From contig WQZJ01000028.1 in assembly GCA_009780795.1 (NCBI GenBank), positions 1 to 11,970 of the forward strand: 11,970 bases of DNA. The letters run 5' to 3'. This stretch comes from Methanomassiliicoccaceae archaeon (GTDB taxonomy: Archaea > Thermoplasmatota > Thermoplasmata > Methanomassiliicoccales > Methanomethylophilaceae). The position numbers were made by a program, and so were the translations under genes. Under the pieces are notes generated by a model, which worked only from the letters and a program-made list of their open reading frames with translations, searched no databases and had not been told where the DNA came from. Below are positions 1-5,902 of the stretch, one piece after another (position 1 is the first letter of the stretch; every line of letters begins with the position of its first letter).

Positions 1-877
1 AACAGTCCTTGACTGTAAGGTTGGCACCGTTCGCACCGTATGCCATTCCTATTATCCCGCCTGCCGCAGCGTGAATCCCTATGGCACTCAGCTGCGTGTT
101 CGCGTATATTGAACCGAAGTTCGCACATTGCGAGATTGTCAGGGGACCTGTGATTGTACTGTTGGCGTTTCCGCCGACGATACCGCCTGCAAAGCCCGTA
201 CCCTGATTGTTCCCGGAACGTCCGTACATGTTTACGCTTGCGTAATTCACACATTTCTCGATTGTCGAGTTGTATGCAACACCTGCGATACCGCCCACAC
301 ACTGGTAGGTGGGGGATTGACCGCCTCCGCTGTAGTTTATGTTCACGAGGCCTGACACAACACAATTGGAGATCGTGCTGTTCACGGCCGTTGCGACCAA
401 CCCGCCGGTGTGGTATATCCCTCCGATGACGTTGACGTTCTTCAGATCAATGTTCGTCAGTGTTGCACCGCTTACGTACAGGAACATGCCGCCTCCGTTG
501 TTGGAACCGGTTATGTTCGACGTACTGTTCACTGCCAGCCCGGTTATTGAATATCGCTGACCGTTATACGTGCCGGTGAACGGTGACGATGACGAACCGA
601 TCGGTGTGAACAGTCCGCTCAGCGTGATGTTCGCTGTCTGGTAGTAATATGCGCCCAATGACCACACATGTCCGCCGGATGATTGTCCGGTGCCTACACG
701 TGCGAGATCGGCCGCCGAAGATACGGGAATGGCATTGGCTGGGATATTCCCGAGCGTTGCCATCGTTTCGTAGTCTGGGTCATCGTTGTCCATAGCTCCG
801 ATGAACGCGAACGTGCCGACCGTCAGCAACAGGATGACGGCGAATGACGCCGCGATCTTACTGTTCTTGGAGATCAT
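1..877 (-). CDS. Secreted GLUG-type beta-helix surface protein, C-terminus beyond window
   Basis: The frame is open from ATG at 877 to the window edge, giving 292 residues with no stop. Residues 7-28 form a hydrophobic segment after a short basic start (MISKNSK), a signal peptide or anchor. Residues 50-100 resemble the lead-in of GLUG-repeat proteins (VSSAADL, then FTPIG and FTGTYNG). After that come repeated units with GGLVA, GGIAG and GGIVG cores spaced about 40-50 residues apart, each followed by short strand-like stretches with Cys and NST sequons. This pattern is typical of right-handed beta-helix adhesin-like proteins. The start codon overlaps the upstream stop as ATGA, so translation is probably coupled. 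Role inferred: an extracellular, N-glycosylated surface or adhesive protein. Ligand unknown, and the length and anchor cannot be seen. Confidence 0.82.
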   Translation of the reverse strand, partial: MISKNSKIAASFAVILLLTVGTFAFIGAMDNDDPDYETMATLGNIPANAIPVSSAADLARVGTGQSSGGHVWSLGAYYYQTANITLSGLFTPIGSSSSPFTGTYNGQRYSITGLAVNSTSNITGSNNGGGMFLYVSGATLTNIDLKNVNVIGGIYHTGGLVATAVNSTISNCVVSGLVNINYSGGGQSPTYQCVGGIAGVAYNSTIEKCVNYASVNMYGRSGNNQGTGFAGGIVGGNANSTITGPLTISQCANFGSIYANTQLSAIGIHAAAGGIIGMAYGANGANLTVKDC

Positions 878-1752
878 GTCGCGGCCCCCGTTTCCAGAAG
901 GAGGAATAGCGAGTCCAGATCGGTCACGCCGACCATGTACAGAGAGACTGCTGCCACGATGAGCAATATGCCTCCGATTGCGAGGCGCATTGCCTTCTTC
1001 TCCTCGCTCTTTTTGTTCTTTTCGCTTTTTTCGCTCCTATTGCCCTTATTGCCATCCTTATTGCCCTTTGAGGTGAAACATGCAGCCCCTAGTAACAACA
1101 GCCCTGCGAGTCCGAGGACCACGGGGATCAGAGGGAATTTCTTCCCGTTACCGTTCTCTTCGCCGCCTGTGCCCGGGTCCGATGTCCACTTCGCATACAG
1201 CGTCGTGTGTTCTGATACGGGTGTGTCGAAGTCGTATGCCGTTGCCAGTTCCGAGTCGGAGTACCATCCTGCGAAGGTATGTCCTTCTCTGACCGGGTCA
1301 GCGGGTTCTGTTGCATCGAATCCAACTTTCACGTACTGCATTGTGACCGCTGATCCTCCGTTGGAATCGAACACGACCTCAGGCGTTCCGAGGACGATCA
1401 CCGTCAGTGTGGAAACGAATGATCCCACGGTGTTGGTGACAATCTGGGTAACGATGTATGTTCCCTTTGCGGGGAACGTCATGTTCGGATTCCATTCGGT
1501 GGATCTCACCGGAAAACCGTCGGAATCGTTGAACCCGAAGTCCCAGAGGATGGACTCGGCATCGGTCCCTTCGAACGCGAAGTTGAACGTATACGTGTAT
1601 GCTGAGTACTCGCCCTGATTGTTGTTCACTCCGGATTCGAGTGCCATGTATCCGTTGTCTGTTCCCTCAGGTGATATGAACGCTGACGCAAACAGAACGC
1701 TTGCGGCGAGGCAGAGGGAAAGAAAGACAAAGGTTTTGGTTGTTGTTCTCAT
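874..1752 (-). CDS. Secreted PKD plus InlB-repeat protein with two C-terminal membrane helices
   Basis: This is a 292-residue protein. Residues 5-25 form a signal peptide ending near SAFA-like small residues. Residues 50-121 look like a PKD domain (ILWDFG, then GTYIVTQIVTN). Residues 125-189 are a Listeria-Bacteroides/InlB B-repeat (VVFDSNGG at its start, TFAGWYSD, TLYAKW at its end). A Gly-rich linker leads to a first membrane helix (about 207-226). A Lys-rich loop (229-254) and a second helix (about 257-275) follow. The frame opens earlier with GTG at 1761 and ATG at 1758, but these lie inside the SD GAGGTGAT. I therefore chose ATG 1752, 4-6 nt beyond it. The gene follows the Ig-like gene by 10 bp and overlaps the GLUG gene by ATGA. 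Likely a surface-displayed, membrane-anchored partner of its two neighbours; ligand unknown. Confidence 0.85.
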   Translation of the reverse strand: MRTTTKTFVFLSLCLAASVLFASAFISPEGTDNGYMALESGVNNNQGEYSAYTYTFNFAFEGTDAESILWDFGFNDSDGFPVRSTEWNPNMTFPAKGTYIVTQIVTNTVGSFVSTLTVIVLGTPEVVFDSNGGSAVTMQYVKVGFDATEPADPVREGHTFAGWYSDSELATAYDFDTPVSEHTTLYAKWTSDPGTGGEENGNGKKFPLIPVVLGLAGLLLLGAACFTSKGNKDGNKGNRSEKSEKNKKSEEKKAMRLAIGGILLIVAAVSLYMVGVTDLDSLFLLLETGAAT

Positions 1753-1756
1753 GAAC

Positions 1757-1764
1757 ATCACCTC
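1757..1764 (-). promoter_or_regulatory. Ribosome binding site deciding the PKD/InlB gene start
   Basis: On the minus strand this reads GAGGTGAT, a direct complement of the archaeal 16S 3' end. It lies just ahead of ATG 1752 and overlaps the GTG 1761 and ATG 1758 alternatives, which makes ATG 1752 the best start. It also overlaps the TGA of the upstream gene, consistent with coupled translation. Confidence 0.65.
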
Positions 1765-2698
1765 ATCCGGGAGTTACCAGTATCGCCCCCGTGGGCAATG
1801 ATCCGAACGTCAGCTGCGGAACGACATGCACCGTGAGAACGAAGTCAACCGTCTGACCTGACGCAGCGTGTGTCATCGTGATGACCAGCTGGATGTCGCC
1901 CATCGAGGTCGGTGTTCCGGTTATCGTTCCGTCGGAGTTGACCGTTAGTCCTGAGACGCTGCCGGACTTCAGTGCAAATGTTACACCAGACAGGCTTGCC
2001 GTTAAGCGGTAGTAGTCGGGGTCGCTCGTGCTCGTTGGCAACGGTACGCCGTTGATGCAGTACATGTTCGCAGGCGACGTCGCATTGAGTGCTCCGCTTA
2101 CCGTGAACTCTATGTTCATCGTCTTGACCTGTCCTGACGCGATGTGCGTTCCCGTTATCGTTGCCGTCTTGTTTCCGGCTGCGGTTATCGTTCCCGAGAT
2201 CACTCCGGTGTTCGGGTTGATGCTCAGTCCGGCCGGTAGGTCTGTTGCCGACCATGTCACGCCTGCGTGATTCGCCGTCAGCGGTATGTTCATCGATGCG
2301 CCGACGTGTGTTATCTGCGGTGCACCGCCTGACAGGACGAGTGTTCTGTAGACCGTGAAGTTCACGTATTGATACGCTGTCTGTGTCGGGTTGGTCGTTT
2401 CCGCCTTTATCGTTAACGTGTACGATGTGAAACTGTCAGTAACTGCGGGAGCTGTTCCCGAGATCGTGTTGCCGCTGACCGAGAGCCATGACGCTGCGGT
2501 TCCGGAGATCGTTGTGGTCACGCCCGTCAGGCTGTAGCTTGGGGTGTATGACCACGTTGTGCCTTCGACCATCGTCACGTTGAATGTGGCTCCCGTGTAC
2601 TCATCCGCCGATGCATCCTCTGACATGAGGATGAGGCCTGCGCCTCCGGCCGCCATAGATATGGCAGCGATGACGGCGATCATTGCTGAGGCATTCAC
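1763..2698 (-). CDS. Secreted protein with three putative-Ig/cadherin-like domains
   Basis: This is a 311-residue protein with a GTG start overlapping the upstream stop as GTGA. An SD GGGAGG sits 7 nt ahead, which supports GTG over the in-frame ATG 15 nt later. Residues 5-31 are a signal peptide ending in DASADE. Three beta-rich modules follow at about 33-117, 119-200 and 205-293. Module 2 has the hallmark He_PIG pattern (LPAGLSINPNTGVISGT), and module 3 has the shorter LTVNSDGTITGTP. The protein is rich in Thr, Ser and Val with several NxT/NxS sequons and has no C-terminal membrane helix, so it is probably secreted or held by neighbours. It lies between the charged repeat protein and the PKD/InlB protein in one operon. 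Inferred role: an adhesin-like or surface-layer component. No catalytic residues are apparent. Confidence 0.85.
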   Translation of the reverse strand: MNASAMIAVIAAISMAAGGAGLILMSEDASADEYTGATFNVTMVEGTTWSYTPSYSLTGVTTTISGTAASWLSVSGNTISGTAPAVTDSFTSYTLTIKAETTNPTQTAYQYVNFTVYRTLVLSGGAPQITHVGASMNIPLTANHAGVTWSATDLPAGLSINPNTGVISGTITAAGNKTATITGTHIASGQVKTMNIEFTVSGALNATSPANMYCINGVPLPTSTSDPDYYRLTASLSGVTFALKSGSVSGLTVNSDGTITGTPTSMGDIQLVITMTHAASGQTVDFVLTVHVVPQLTFGSLPTGAILVTPG

Positions 2699-3246
2699 GG
2701 AAGGTCCTCCCTGAATTTCTTGTCCCAGCCGTTGTTGTCTATGCCGTCGTTCTCGTAATCCTTTGACAGCCTTTTGGGTTTGCGTGTTGGGTCTTTTCCA
2801 GTCTTCCTTTCGGAGTTCGTTCTGAGTTCAGGCTCCTGTTCGGATCCTTTTCCTGCTTTCTTTCTCGGTCCTTTTCCGTATCCTTTCTTCGGTGTCTCTT
2901 CGAAGTATTCTATCAGGTACTTGTGCAGATGTTCGCTGAGATACTGGTCTATGTATTCGCCCAGGTATTCGTCCAGGTAATCTCCTAAGAATTCCGTCAC
3001 GTAGTCGGTCAGGTCCTCATACAGATAGTCTCCCAGATAATCGTCCATGTAGTCGTCCAGGAATTCCTCCAGACTGCCGTACACACGAACGATGTCTTCC
3101 ATGATGCACCTTCTTCTCGCTGGTGCCGTTTTCGGAGCTGCCGTCATCTTTGAAATGACTGCCTCGGCTACCGTCTCAACGAACCCTTCCGGAAGGTTGG
3201 GAAAAATGGGCGGCCTTGCGGCTGCCGTTGATGTTTTCTTGCTCAT
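2695..3246 (-). CDS. Charged protein with a 14-unit aromatic-acidic tetrapeptide repeat, function unknown
   Basis: This 183-residue protein starts at ATG 3246 with SD GGAGGG about 5 nt upstream. No signal peptide or membrane helix is seen. Residues 1-58 hold a Pro/Ala-rich start and a short predicted helix. Residues 61-116 are fourteen consecutive four-residue units of form [D/E][Y/F][L/M/V/I]x, for example DYLG, EYLG, EYID and QYLS. Residues 118-183 are basic, Gly/Lys/Arg-rich and probably disordered, ending in a Trp/Asp/Asn patch. The strongly acidic, aromatic-striped centre next to a basic tail suggests self-association or binding of a basic partner; that is inference. Its stop overlaps the start of the secreted Ig-like gene, so it may act with the exported proteins from the cytoplasmic side. 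I do not recognise the family. Confidence 0.8.
   Translation of the reverse strand: MSKKTSTAAARPPIFPNLPEGFVETVAEAVISKMTAAPKTAPARRRCIMEDIVRVYGSLEEFLDDYMDDYLGDYLYEDLTDYVTEFLGDYLDEYLGEYIDQYLSEHLHKYLIEYFEETPKKGYGKGPRKKAGKGSEQEPELRTNSERKTGKDPTRKPKRLSKDYENDGIDNNGWDKKFREDLP
2899..3066 (-). repeat. 12-bp coding repeat, about 14 units, encoding [D/E][Y/F][L/M]x
   Basis: The DNA has a 12-bp period matching the four-residue protein repeat, most clearly in units reading like CAGGTATTCGTC on the plus strand. Units have diverged mostly at the fourth codon and at synonymous sites. The protein period therefore appears selected rather than the product of a recent slippage event. Confidence 0.8.
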
Positions 3247-3261
3247 TGGATCCCTCCGGTC

Positions 3262-3612
3262 TTACCTTCTCTTCAGAAGTCCTTCCGCGGGCATCTTGAC
3301 GTTCGATCCCTTCTTCTCAAAGGTTCCGAAGTGCTGTGCGTTGAGGTCCCTTGCGGTAACGAGGTCCTCGATCACTCCGTCCAGGTCGTACGGTGAGATG
3401 TCAACGTACGAGATGTGTTCGTTGCCCTGCTTGTCCTTGTACGAACCTTTGAGGTTCACGCGGATGGGATGGAGGGTTCCGTCATCTTTGAAGTCGGATG
3501 ATGCGAACACCGAAAGCCGGTCGCTGTGCCTTTTGCCGAACCAGTTATGCTTCGGCTTCATCTGCTTGTTCCCCGATCCTCCGCCGGTCGTTCCGCCTTT
3601 TATCCCGGTCAT
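3262..3612 (-). CDS. Small basic protein of unknown function
   Basis: This 116-residue protein starts at an ATG that overlaps the upstream stop as ATGA; its TAA stop is 15 bp before the next gene. The N-terminus is a flexible Gly-rich stretch (residues 3-15), then a basic patch (KPKHNWFGKRH). Residues 31-105 look like a compact alpha/beta or beta fold (RLSVFASSDF, HPIRVNLKGSY, ISYVDISPYDLDGVIEDL). The tail is basic (LLKRR). No signal peptide, membrane helix, Cys-based metal site or catalytic motif is seen. Tight coupling to the 127-residue gene upstream suggests the two products work together. I do not recognise the family. A structural or accessory protein of an integrated element, or a cytoplasmic factor for the exported proteins downstream, are both possible. 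Confidence 0.72.
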   Translation of the reverse strand: MTGIKGGTTGGGSGNKQMKPKHNWFGKRHSDRLSVFASSDFKDDGTLHPIRVNLKGSYKDKQGNEHISYVDISPYDLDGVIEDLVTARDLNAQHFGTFEKKGSNVKMPAEGLLKRR

Positions 3613-3992
3613 GAGGATCCCTTCCTGAACTTCTCGAGTTTCTCTTTCGCGTTCTGAACGTCAGCGGATGTGTGTTCGGTGTGTGTTTTGAACACCACGC
3701 CTTCTATGGCTTCGCCTACCTGCATGAGGTATTTTCCGAGGGCGATGAGCGCTTCGGAGGTCTTCGGGACGTTCGCGTACTTGTCGCCGAACTTCAGGTA
3801 GAACTGGGGTTCAACGGGTCCGTATTCTTCCAGTTCGTCGTCAAAGACCTGCTTCGTTCCGAGTCCGGAACTTATGTTCTCGAACCGGAAGTACAGCAGG
3901 CTTTCCCTGATGTCCTCGTGTGTTTTGTTCGTCTGCTTTGCTCCCGCTGTGGTATTGTCCAAAGCGGTTTTTGTCCTAGTATTCACTACCAT
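3609..3992 (-). CDS. Small acidic protein of unknown function, first gene of the surface-protein operon
   Basis: This 127-residue protein starts at ATG 3992, with SD AAGGAG about 9 nt upstream. Residues 1-28 are polar and Thr/Asn-rich, probably flexible. Residues 29-75 are mixed and acidic (FDDELEEYGPVEPQFYLKFGDKYANVP). Residues 78-125 are predicted to be two helices, the second charged and Lys/Glu-rich (NAKEKLEKFRKG), a possible short coiled coil. No signal peptide, membrane segment or known motif is visible. It opens a run of six coupled minus-strand genes and its stop overlaps the next start. A weak AT-rich TATA-like stretch (4042-4052) lies about 50 nt upstream. Family not recognised; the function cannot be stated beyond membership in this operon. 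Confidence 0.72.
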   Translation of the reverse strand: MVVNTRTKTALDNTTAGAKQTNKTHEDIRESLLYFRFENISSGLGTKQVFDDELEEYGPVEPQFYLKFGDKYANVPKTSEALIALGKYLMQVGEAIEGVVFKTHTEHTSADVQNAKEKLEKFRKGSS

Positions 3993-4261
3993 GTTTGTTA
4001 CTCCTTGTGGTATTTGTTGCTAGACCTTTCGGTCGGTTACAGTTTATTTGGTATCAGAAATTCCTCCGTTAGGGAGAAAAAATTAAGCATGTGTGCTCTT
4101 GTTCTCACCTCCTACCATTGATTCACCAATGATCGCGAAAACCGATCACAGTGTCCAAAAGGGAAGGTTTATCAACGCAAAATGACTACTTGTCCAGGTT
4201 AGGACTGCGGGAGGAAATCTCGCCCTGTCCACTTAGTTATATCTTAAATTCTGGTCTTTAT
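3993..4261 (-). promoter_or_regulatory. Leader and promoter region of the surface-protein operon
   Basis: No convincing gene lies here. On the minus strand there is a TATA-like GATATAAC near 4238-4246. Two adjacent small hairpins follow: CGATC/GATCG arms at 4131-4147 and CATTG/CAATG arms at 4116-4131. A strong SD-like AGGAGGTGAG (about 4105-4115) has no well-placed start beyond very short frames. A short hairpin (GACC/GGTC, 4023-4034) sits about 30 bp before ATG 3992, near a second weak AT-rich element (4042-4052). The true transcription start is uncertain. Confidence 0.35.
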
Positions 4262-4714
4262 TCAGAACCCGAAACGTTCTTTGACCTCAGGTCTGAGCAG
4301 ATACAATACAACCAATATCGGTACGATCACAGGGAACGGTCCCGCAGGACCCACGCCGTCGCCATTCGAGATGCTCGTGACCAAAGTATAGGTACAGGGT
4401 ATCAATGATCCGGCGTAAAGTACGATCCCGATGAACCATAAGATCTTCCGGCCTCTCAAAACGTTCTTCAAAAGGCTCATGCCCATCATCACTATCCCCA
4501 TCGCAACCACTCCCATGCCTATCAGGGAGAGGCCCCCGACGATGGCCGCATCCGCAAGCGAGATGCTGATGCCGACGGAACTGAGGGTATCGACCAACAT
4601 TTGCATACCATCGGAAGGATTGAAACACATCACAGCCCCCCAGATGACCAAAATAAGACTCGCGATCAGCGTCAGATACCCTATCGCCAAGGTCAACGAG
4701 GGACTTCTGTTCAT
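4262..4714 (-). CDS. Small four-helix membrane protein, function unknown
   Basis: From ATG 4714 this gives 150 residues. Four hydrophobic segments are visible, at about 8-30 (LAIGYLTLIASLILVIWGAV), 53-77 (ADAAIVGGLSLIGMGVV...), 90-110 (ILWFIGIVLYAGSLI) and 125-140 (FPVIVPILVVLYLL). The loops are short and the tail is charged (RPEVKERFGF). A GTG at 4726 would add four residues. I prefer ATG 4714 because a clear TATA box lies 26 bp upstream, so the mRNA should start almost exactly at this ATG; a GAGG also lies 6 nt before it. The gene is monocistronic and is followed by the surface-protein operon leader. No transport or enzymatic motif is seen. Superficially it resembles uncharacterised small archaeal membrane proteins. 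Confidence 0.75.
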   Translation of the reverse strand: MNRSPSLTLAIGYLTLIASLILVIWGAVMCFNPSDGMQMLVDTLSSVGISISLADAAIVGGLSLIGMGVVAMGIVMMGMSLLKNVLRGRKILWFIGIVLYAGSLIPCTYTLVTSISNGDGVGPAGPFPVIVPILVVLYLLRPEVKERFGF

Positions 4715-4735
4715 TAGTTTCCTCACACATCCTGA

Positions 4736-4743
4736 TTATATAA
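4736..4743 (-). promoter_or_regulatory. TATA box of the small membrane protein gene
   Basis: TTATATAA is centred about 26 bp ahead of ATG 4714. This is the usual archaeal TATA-to-start distance and predicts a leaderless or nearly leaderless transcript. The bases just upstream on the minus strand (CGAGAAC) are purine-rich, as in a BRE. Confidence 0.65.
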
Positions 4744-4833
4744 GTTCTCGTCAATAAATGAACCGAAAGACCTCTATCTTGATATGGCAGAGGCAGCGAG
4801 TTCTAATCCTGCACCGTCCACTCCAAATACTGG

Positions 4834-4859
4834 CTCAAAAATTTTCGTGCGTTTTTGAG
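4834..4859. repeat. Perfect inverted repeat, 8-bp arms, 10-nt loop
   Basis: CTCAAAAA (4834-4841) and TTTTTGAG (4852-4859) are perfect complements. The repeat lies in the gap between the divergent membrane-protein gene and the GNAT module, 80-110 bp ahead of that module's promoter. It could be a regulator site or hairpin; its role is unknown. Confidence 0.5.
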
Positions 4860-4894
4860 GTTCGCGGAAGTGTACTTTCTGACAGTTAAAAAAT

Positions 4895-4952
4895 CGTCAA
4901 AACACGTCATGCTCCGACCTTTTTGAAGGAGTTATGCGTATTATTTTAATAG
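4895..4952 (+). promoter_or_regulatory. Promoter of the GNAT bicistron with spaced CGTCA sites
   Basis: An AT-rich TATA-like stretch (TTATTTTAAT, 4941-4950) is centred about 34 bp before ATG 4980, which would give a short leader of about 8 nt. Two CGTCA copies at 4895-4899 and 4905-4909 are exactly 10 bp apart, on one helix face, and could be operator half-sites. No BRE is clear. Confidence 0.4.
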
Positions 4953-4979
4953 TACGACGCAGTGTCTAAACTAAGTCTC

Positions 4980-5150
4980 ATGTCAACAAAATCTTTAGAA
5001 GTGGGATATGTCATTTCCGACAAGGTCACGGCTGAGAGACTCATTAGAGGATATGAGACTTCCGTAGGTCGAGTTGAAACGCTTCCTGACGTTAACAAAC
5101 TTCTTGAGGAAGGAAGGAAGTACCTTGAATCCGGACTTTTCGACGAGTGA
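4980..5150 (+). CDS. Small antitoxin-like protein preceding a GNAT acetyltransferase
   Basis: This 56-residue protein starts at ATG 4980. An in-frame GTG at 4962 would add six residues, but the TATA position favours 4980. The sequence has a short beta-like start (EVGYVISDK), a helix (TAERLIRGYE), a Pro-containing linker (VETLPDVNK) and a final acidic helix (LLEEGRKYLESGLFDE). Its last 26 bp overlap the GNAT gene, so translation is coupled. Size, gene order, overlap and the acidic C-terminal helix fit the small first gene of type II toxin-antitoxin pairs whose toxin is a GNAT. From memory, bacterial GNAT-linked small proteins carry a similar 'TAERLI-AY' stretch. No HTH or ribbon-helix-helix is obvious. 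The antitoxin role is inferred, not shown. Confidence 0.65.
   Translation: MSTKSLEVGYVISDKVTAERLIRGYETSVGRVETLPDVNKLLEEGRKYLESGLFDE
5106..5120 (+). promoter_or_regulatory. Purine-rich RBS deciding the TTG start of the GNAT gene
   Basis: GAGGAAGGAAGGAAG lies inside the 3' end of the upstream gene and ends 4 nt before TTG 5125. No ATG or GTG is available near the N-terminus of the GNAT frame, so this site selects TTG 5125 over the earlier TTG at 5074, which lacks an SD. Confidence 0.5.
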
Positions 5151-5685
5151 GTTCGTCCTGCTGAGGTTGGGCGATCTCATTGAGCATGATAAGAATAAGG
5201 TCTCCAAGCTATTGTCTGCGTTCAATTGTGGCTACAGTGACATGGACAGGTTCATTAGATATAATGCGATCGAATATCATGAAAAGGACATAAACAGAAC
5301 GTACCTTTTATTCAGAAAAAACACTCTCATAGCGTACTTTTCCATAGCTGTCACTTCGATTTCCTTCACGGAAGAATCGGGATTGGATGAGAATACCAGG
5401 GCAAAATATAACATATCTTTCGACCGGCCAAAAGGCGCATATCTGATAGGGCACATAGCAAAAATGAAAGGTGCGAAAACGGGAATGATAGATGTCGTTC
5501 TCCCTATTGTAAAATCTCTGATAAAGAATGTTCAAGATATTGTCGGAGGAAACATCATCTGTCTCGACTGTAACATTAAGAAATTACAAGAGAGATATGT
5601 CGAACACGGCTTCGAAATTCTCGGAACGTCTCCGGAGTTTGTCGGAAAGAACTATAAGAGAATGTTCTACGTGATGACGAGATAA
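5125..5685 (+). CDS. GNAT-family N-acetyltransferase, toxin-like gene arrangement
   Basis: This 186-residue protein is predicted to transfer an acetyl group from acetyl-CoA; the acceptor is unknown. The start is TTG 5125, chosen for its SD. The GNAT fold is visible. An N-terminal helix region (20-50) leads to strands around RTYLLF and LIAYFSIAVTSISF (58-80). The usual motif A position, AYLIGHIAKMKGAKTG (105-120), is followed by the long helix MIDVVLPIVKSLI. Strand 5 (GNIICLDC, 142-149) and the closing IKKLQERYVEHGFEIL (151-166) match the ending of this family. The acetyl-CoA loop is a degenerate R/QxxGxG: KMKGAKTG keeps both glycines. It overlaps its small partner by 26 bp and is convergent with the regulator gene. 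A toxin acetylating aminoacyl-tRNA is possible; an ordinary acetyltransferase is not excluded. Confidence 0.78.
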   Translation: MNPDFSTSEFVLLRLGDLIEHDKNKVSKLLSAFNCGYSDMDRFIRYNAIEYHEKDINRTYLLFRKNTLIAYFSIAVTSISFTEESGLDENTRAKYNISFDRPKGAYLIGHIAKMKGAKTGMIDVVLPIVKSLIKNVQDIVGGNIICLDCNIKKLQERYVEHGFEILGTSPEFVGKNYKRMFYVMTR

Positions 5686-5747
5686 ATGAAGCTACCTTCG
5701 TGCATTACCATTCGAACTCAAGGTTTAGAAACGATGACGGACATACA

Positions 5748-5762
5748 GTCCTGTCGCAGGAC
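5748..5762 (+). terminator. Hairpin downstream of the GNAT gene
   Basis: GTCCTG, a TCG loop and CAGGAC form a perfect 6-bp GC-rich stem 62 bp past the GNAT stop. A second exact inverted repeat, GTCAC/GTGAC around one base (5771-5781), lies just beyond. No U-tract follows, so a terminator role is only possible. Confidence 0.3.
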
Positions 5763-5791
5763 GAGACGCCGTCACCGTGACACTTGCTGTT

Positions 5792-5807
5792 ACGTATTTA
5801 TACTATG
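5792..5807. promoter_or_regulatory. Orphan TATA-like element between convergent genes
   Basis: ACGTATTTATACTATG reads as a TATA-like box on both strands (TATTTATA plus, TATAAATA minus). On the plus strand, a start about 26 bp downstream and a stop at the palindrome (5871-5896) would give an RNA of roughly 70 nt. No SD-led ORF is placed for it; a 36-codon frame (5805-5915) begins too close to the box. Could drive a small RNA, or be chance in an AT-rich gap. Confidence 0.25.
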
Positions 5808-5870
5808 TATGTGACAAAGGATGAACAAATAACTCGTTACCCCATGTCCCGATACGAGAGTAAATGGAAC

Positions 5871-5896
5871 GAGAACAACGGAGCTCCGTTGTTCTC
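5871..5896. terminator. Perfect 26-bp palindrome between convergent genes
   Basis: GAGAACAACGGAG is followed immediately by its exact reverse complement CTCCGTTGTTCTC. It lies 6 bp beyond the stop of the minus-strand regulator gene and 185 bp beyond the GNAT stop. A bidirectional terminator or 3'-end-protecting hairpin is the simplest reading; a dimeric protein site is the alternative. Confidence 0.5.
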
Positions 5897-5902
5897 ATCG
5901 AT

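Noticed and set aside
935..1618. A 227-codon open frame on the plus strand.
   Set aside because: It is antisense to the PKD/InlB gene, whose signal peptide, domains, SD and operon coupling are coherent. Its own product is Ser/Pro-rich without any recognised pattern or promoter.
2899..3066. The 12-bp periodic sequence as a CRISPR-like or non-coding satellite array.
   Set aside because: Units are short, have no spacers, and the period exactly follows codons of an open reading frame with synonymous drift.
4785..4824. A tRNA-like 3' end (T-loop-like GAGTTCTAAT, followed by a possible acceptor tail ending CTCCA), suggesting an attachment site.
   Set aside because: The T-stem has a mismatch (A-C) and a wobble, the base after TTC is T instead of a purine, and no matching 5' half (GGACGGT) or D- and anticodon arms are seen. 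No integrase is nearby.
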